From Planctomycetes bacterium RIFCSPHIGHO2_12_FULL_52_36 (GTDB taxonomy: Bacteria; Planctomycetota; Brocadiia; Brocadiales; Bathyanammoxibiaceae): DNA of 5,877 nucleotides. The translations under genes and the position numbers were made by a program. The DNA lies in assembly GCA_001828545.1 (NCBI GenBank), contig MHYW01000065.1, positions 437-6,313 of the forward strand, in the 5' to 3' direction. Of this stretch, positions 5,066 through 5,877 are shown one piece after another (position 1 is the first letter of the stretch; each line of letters opens with the position of its first letter). Under the pieces are notes generated by a model. It was not told the DNA's origin. It saw nothing but the letters and a program-made list of their open reading frames with translations, and did no database searches.

Positions 5066-5167
5066 GGGGCCAGGGGCCAGGGGACAGGGGTAGCCGCAGG
5101 CTTTAGCCTGCGTTATATATACTTTTCCCTAGTCCCTAGCCCTTGTCCCCTGTTCCCTGACCCCTCC
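5066..5167. repeat. Heptad-armed palindromic repeat, copy 2
   Basis: Same plan as copy 1. The left arm is an exact four-run G-quadruplex motif, GGGG with three 3-nt loops, at 5066-5090. The core at 5088-5117 is identical over 30 bp to 1541-1570, with palindrome CGCAGGCT-TT-AGCCTGCG at 5095-5112. The right arm is consecutive 7-bp units of CCCTRGY type from 5127 to 5167. Relative to copy 1 it has 'tata' in place of 'cc' after the core and a shorter left arm. It fills the whole gap between the cysteine-rich gene (ending 5057) and the ATG at 5168. Confidence 0.87.
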
Positions 5168-5877
5168 ATGAGAACCGAACGCTACCTACGCCAGATACTC
5201 TTCCACCCCATTGGCAAGGAGGGGCAGAGACGCCTTGCTGAAGCCAGTGCCGTAGTGGTGGGATGCGGGGCCATAGGTAGCACTACTGCCAGCCTCCTGG
5301 CCCGCTCTGGAATAGGATACCTCAGGGTTATTGACCGGGACGTCCTGGAAGAGAGTAACCTCCAGAGACAAGAACTCTTTGACGAAGAAGACCTCAGGGA
5401 GGGCCTGCCAAAGGCCCTGGCCGCAGAAAAGAGACTCCGCCGCATCAATTCTACCATCCGTGTAGAAGGCATTACCGCCGACCTCAACCCCGCTAATGCG
5501 GAGACCCTCCTGAGAGACGCCCAGGTCATCCTGGACGGTACAGACAACTTTGAGACCAGGTTATTGCTCAACGATTATGCCCTGAAGACCGGGACCCCCT
5601 GGATATACTCTGCGTGTCTGGGCAGTCAGGCCCTCCTCATGGACGTACTCCCAGGCAAGACCCTTTGCCTCCGCTGTCTGGTAGACTCCATCCCCCTTCC
5701 TGGCAGTCTACCCACGTGCGAGACTGCCGGCATACTTGCCCCTGCCGCCAAACTGATAGCCTCTATCCAGACCACCGAGGCCCTGAAAATCCTTACGAAT
5801 CACCAGGAGGCATTAATCTCCGGCCTGGTGAACATAGACCTGTGGAAGGGGAGCTTCCAGAAGGTGGATACCCAGAC
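5168..5877 (+). CDS. MoeB/ThiF/HesA-family adenylyltransferase, 3' end outside the window
   Basis: The frame from ATG 5168 is open to the window end: 236 residues without a stop. It is an E1-like enzyme that adenylates the C-terminal Gly-Gly of a ubiquitin-like sulfur carrier (MoaD, ThiS or similar). Landmarks are RYLRQI (5-10, with Arg8), the ATP loop GCGAIG (32-37), Asp56, ESNLQRQ (62-68, Arg67), Lys82, DGTDNFETR (123-131), the first zinc pair Cys167-x-x-Cys170, and TCETAGILAP (183-192), which lines up with the MoeB/ThiF TC.EAG.. segment holding a reactive Cys. MoeB is about 250 residues, so only the tail with the second CxxC should be missing. No rhodanese domain is seen so far, and no carrier-protein gene is in the window, so MoeB and ThiF roles cannot be separated. 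There is no Shine-Dalgarno sequence: the start abuts the C/T-rich arm of the repeat. Confidence 0.9.
   Translation, partial: MRTERYLRQILFHPIGKEGQRRLAEASAVVVGCGAIGSTTASLLARSGIGYLRVIDRDVLEESNLQRQELFDEEDLREGLPKALAAEKRLRRINSTIRVEGITADLNPANAETLLRDAQVILDGTDNFETRLLLNDYALKTGTPWIYSACLGSQALLMDVLPGKTLCLRCLVDSIPLPGSLPTCETAGILAPAAKLIASIQTTEALKILTNHQEALISGLVNIDLWKGSFQKVDTQ

Noticed and set aside
5182..5571. Minus-strand 129-residue open frame over the adenylyltransferase
   Set aside because: It is Ser/Arg-rich, has no recognisable motif, and lies opposite a frame with complete MoeB/ThiF motifs.

Overview
The window is bacterial and densely coded, with all seven genes on the + strand. It looks like a fragment of a contig from an uncultured anaerobe. 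GC content is around one half by eye. Both end genes run off the window. Gene content (a molybdopterin oxidoreductase, a four-helix heme-copper-oxidase-like membrane protein, a DUF1858 redox-disulfide protein, a NifU-type Fe-S scaffold and a MoeB/ThiF enzyme), together with many short palindromic repeats, would fit lineages such as Planctomycetota (Brocadiales), Nitrospirota or Desulfobacterota. The sequence alone does not fix the taxon, and this is a low-confidence inference.

Layout. (1) Positions 1-1520 hold the C-terminal 505 residues of a DMSO-reductase-family molybdopterin enzyme. (2) Positions 1505-1611 are a structured repeat, copy 1, that supplies the gene's stop codon; a spacer with a possible sigma70-type promoter follows. 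(3) Positions 1798-2429 hold a two-gene unit: a 130-residue heme-copper-oxidase-like membrane protein and a 72-residue DUF1858 CxxC protein. (4) Positions 2608-3936 encode an extended short-chain dehydrogenase (NAD-epimerase/thioester-reductase-like). (5) Positions 4037-4267 encode a NifU C-terminal-domain protein. (6) Positions 4380-5057 encode a cysteine-rich protein resembling the ATC-hydrolase family. (7) Positions 5066-5167 are copy 2 of the structured repeat. (8) Positions 5168 to the end encode a MoeB/ThiF/HesA adenylyltransferase, nearly complete.

How the genes may work together. The last three genes share a sulfur theme: Fe-S delivery, a possible cysteine-releasing or thiol-rich protein, and activation of a sulfur-carrier protein. 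The last enzyme could serve molybdopterin synthesis and so the enzyme at the left end. The membrane protein plus DUF1858 pair suggests a small redox or nitric-oxide-related module. These links are inferences from order and family knowledge.

The most unusual content is the repeats. Three palindromes of about 28-38 bp lie in frame inside coding sequences. They share GTAGGGGC/GCCCCTAC-type ends but have unrelated centres, and all three read the right end in the same phase as Ala-Pro-Thr. Two larger intergenic elements carry a 30-bp identical palindromic core between inverted arms of 7-bp repeats, and the left arms have G-quadruplex potential. A third group of palindromes is centred on GCCTRAGGC-like sequence. 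Together they suggest a genome-wide palindrome family that can enter genes without breaking them.
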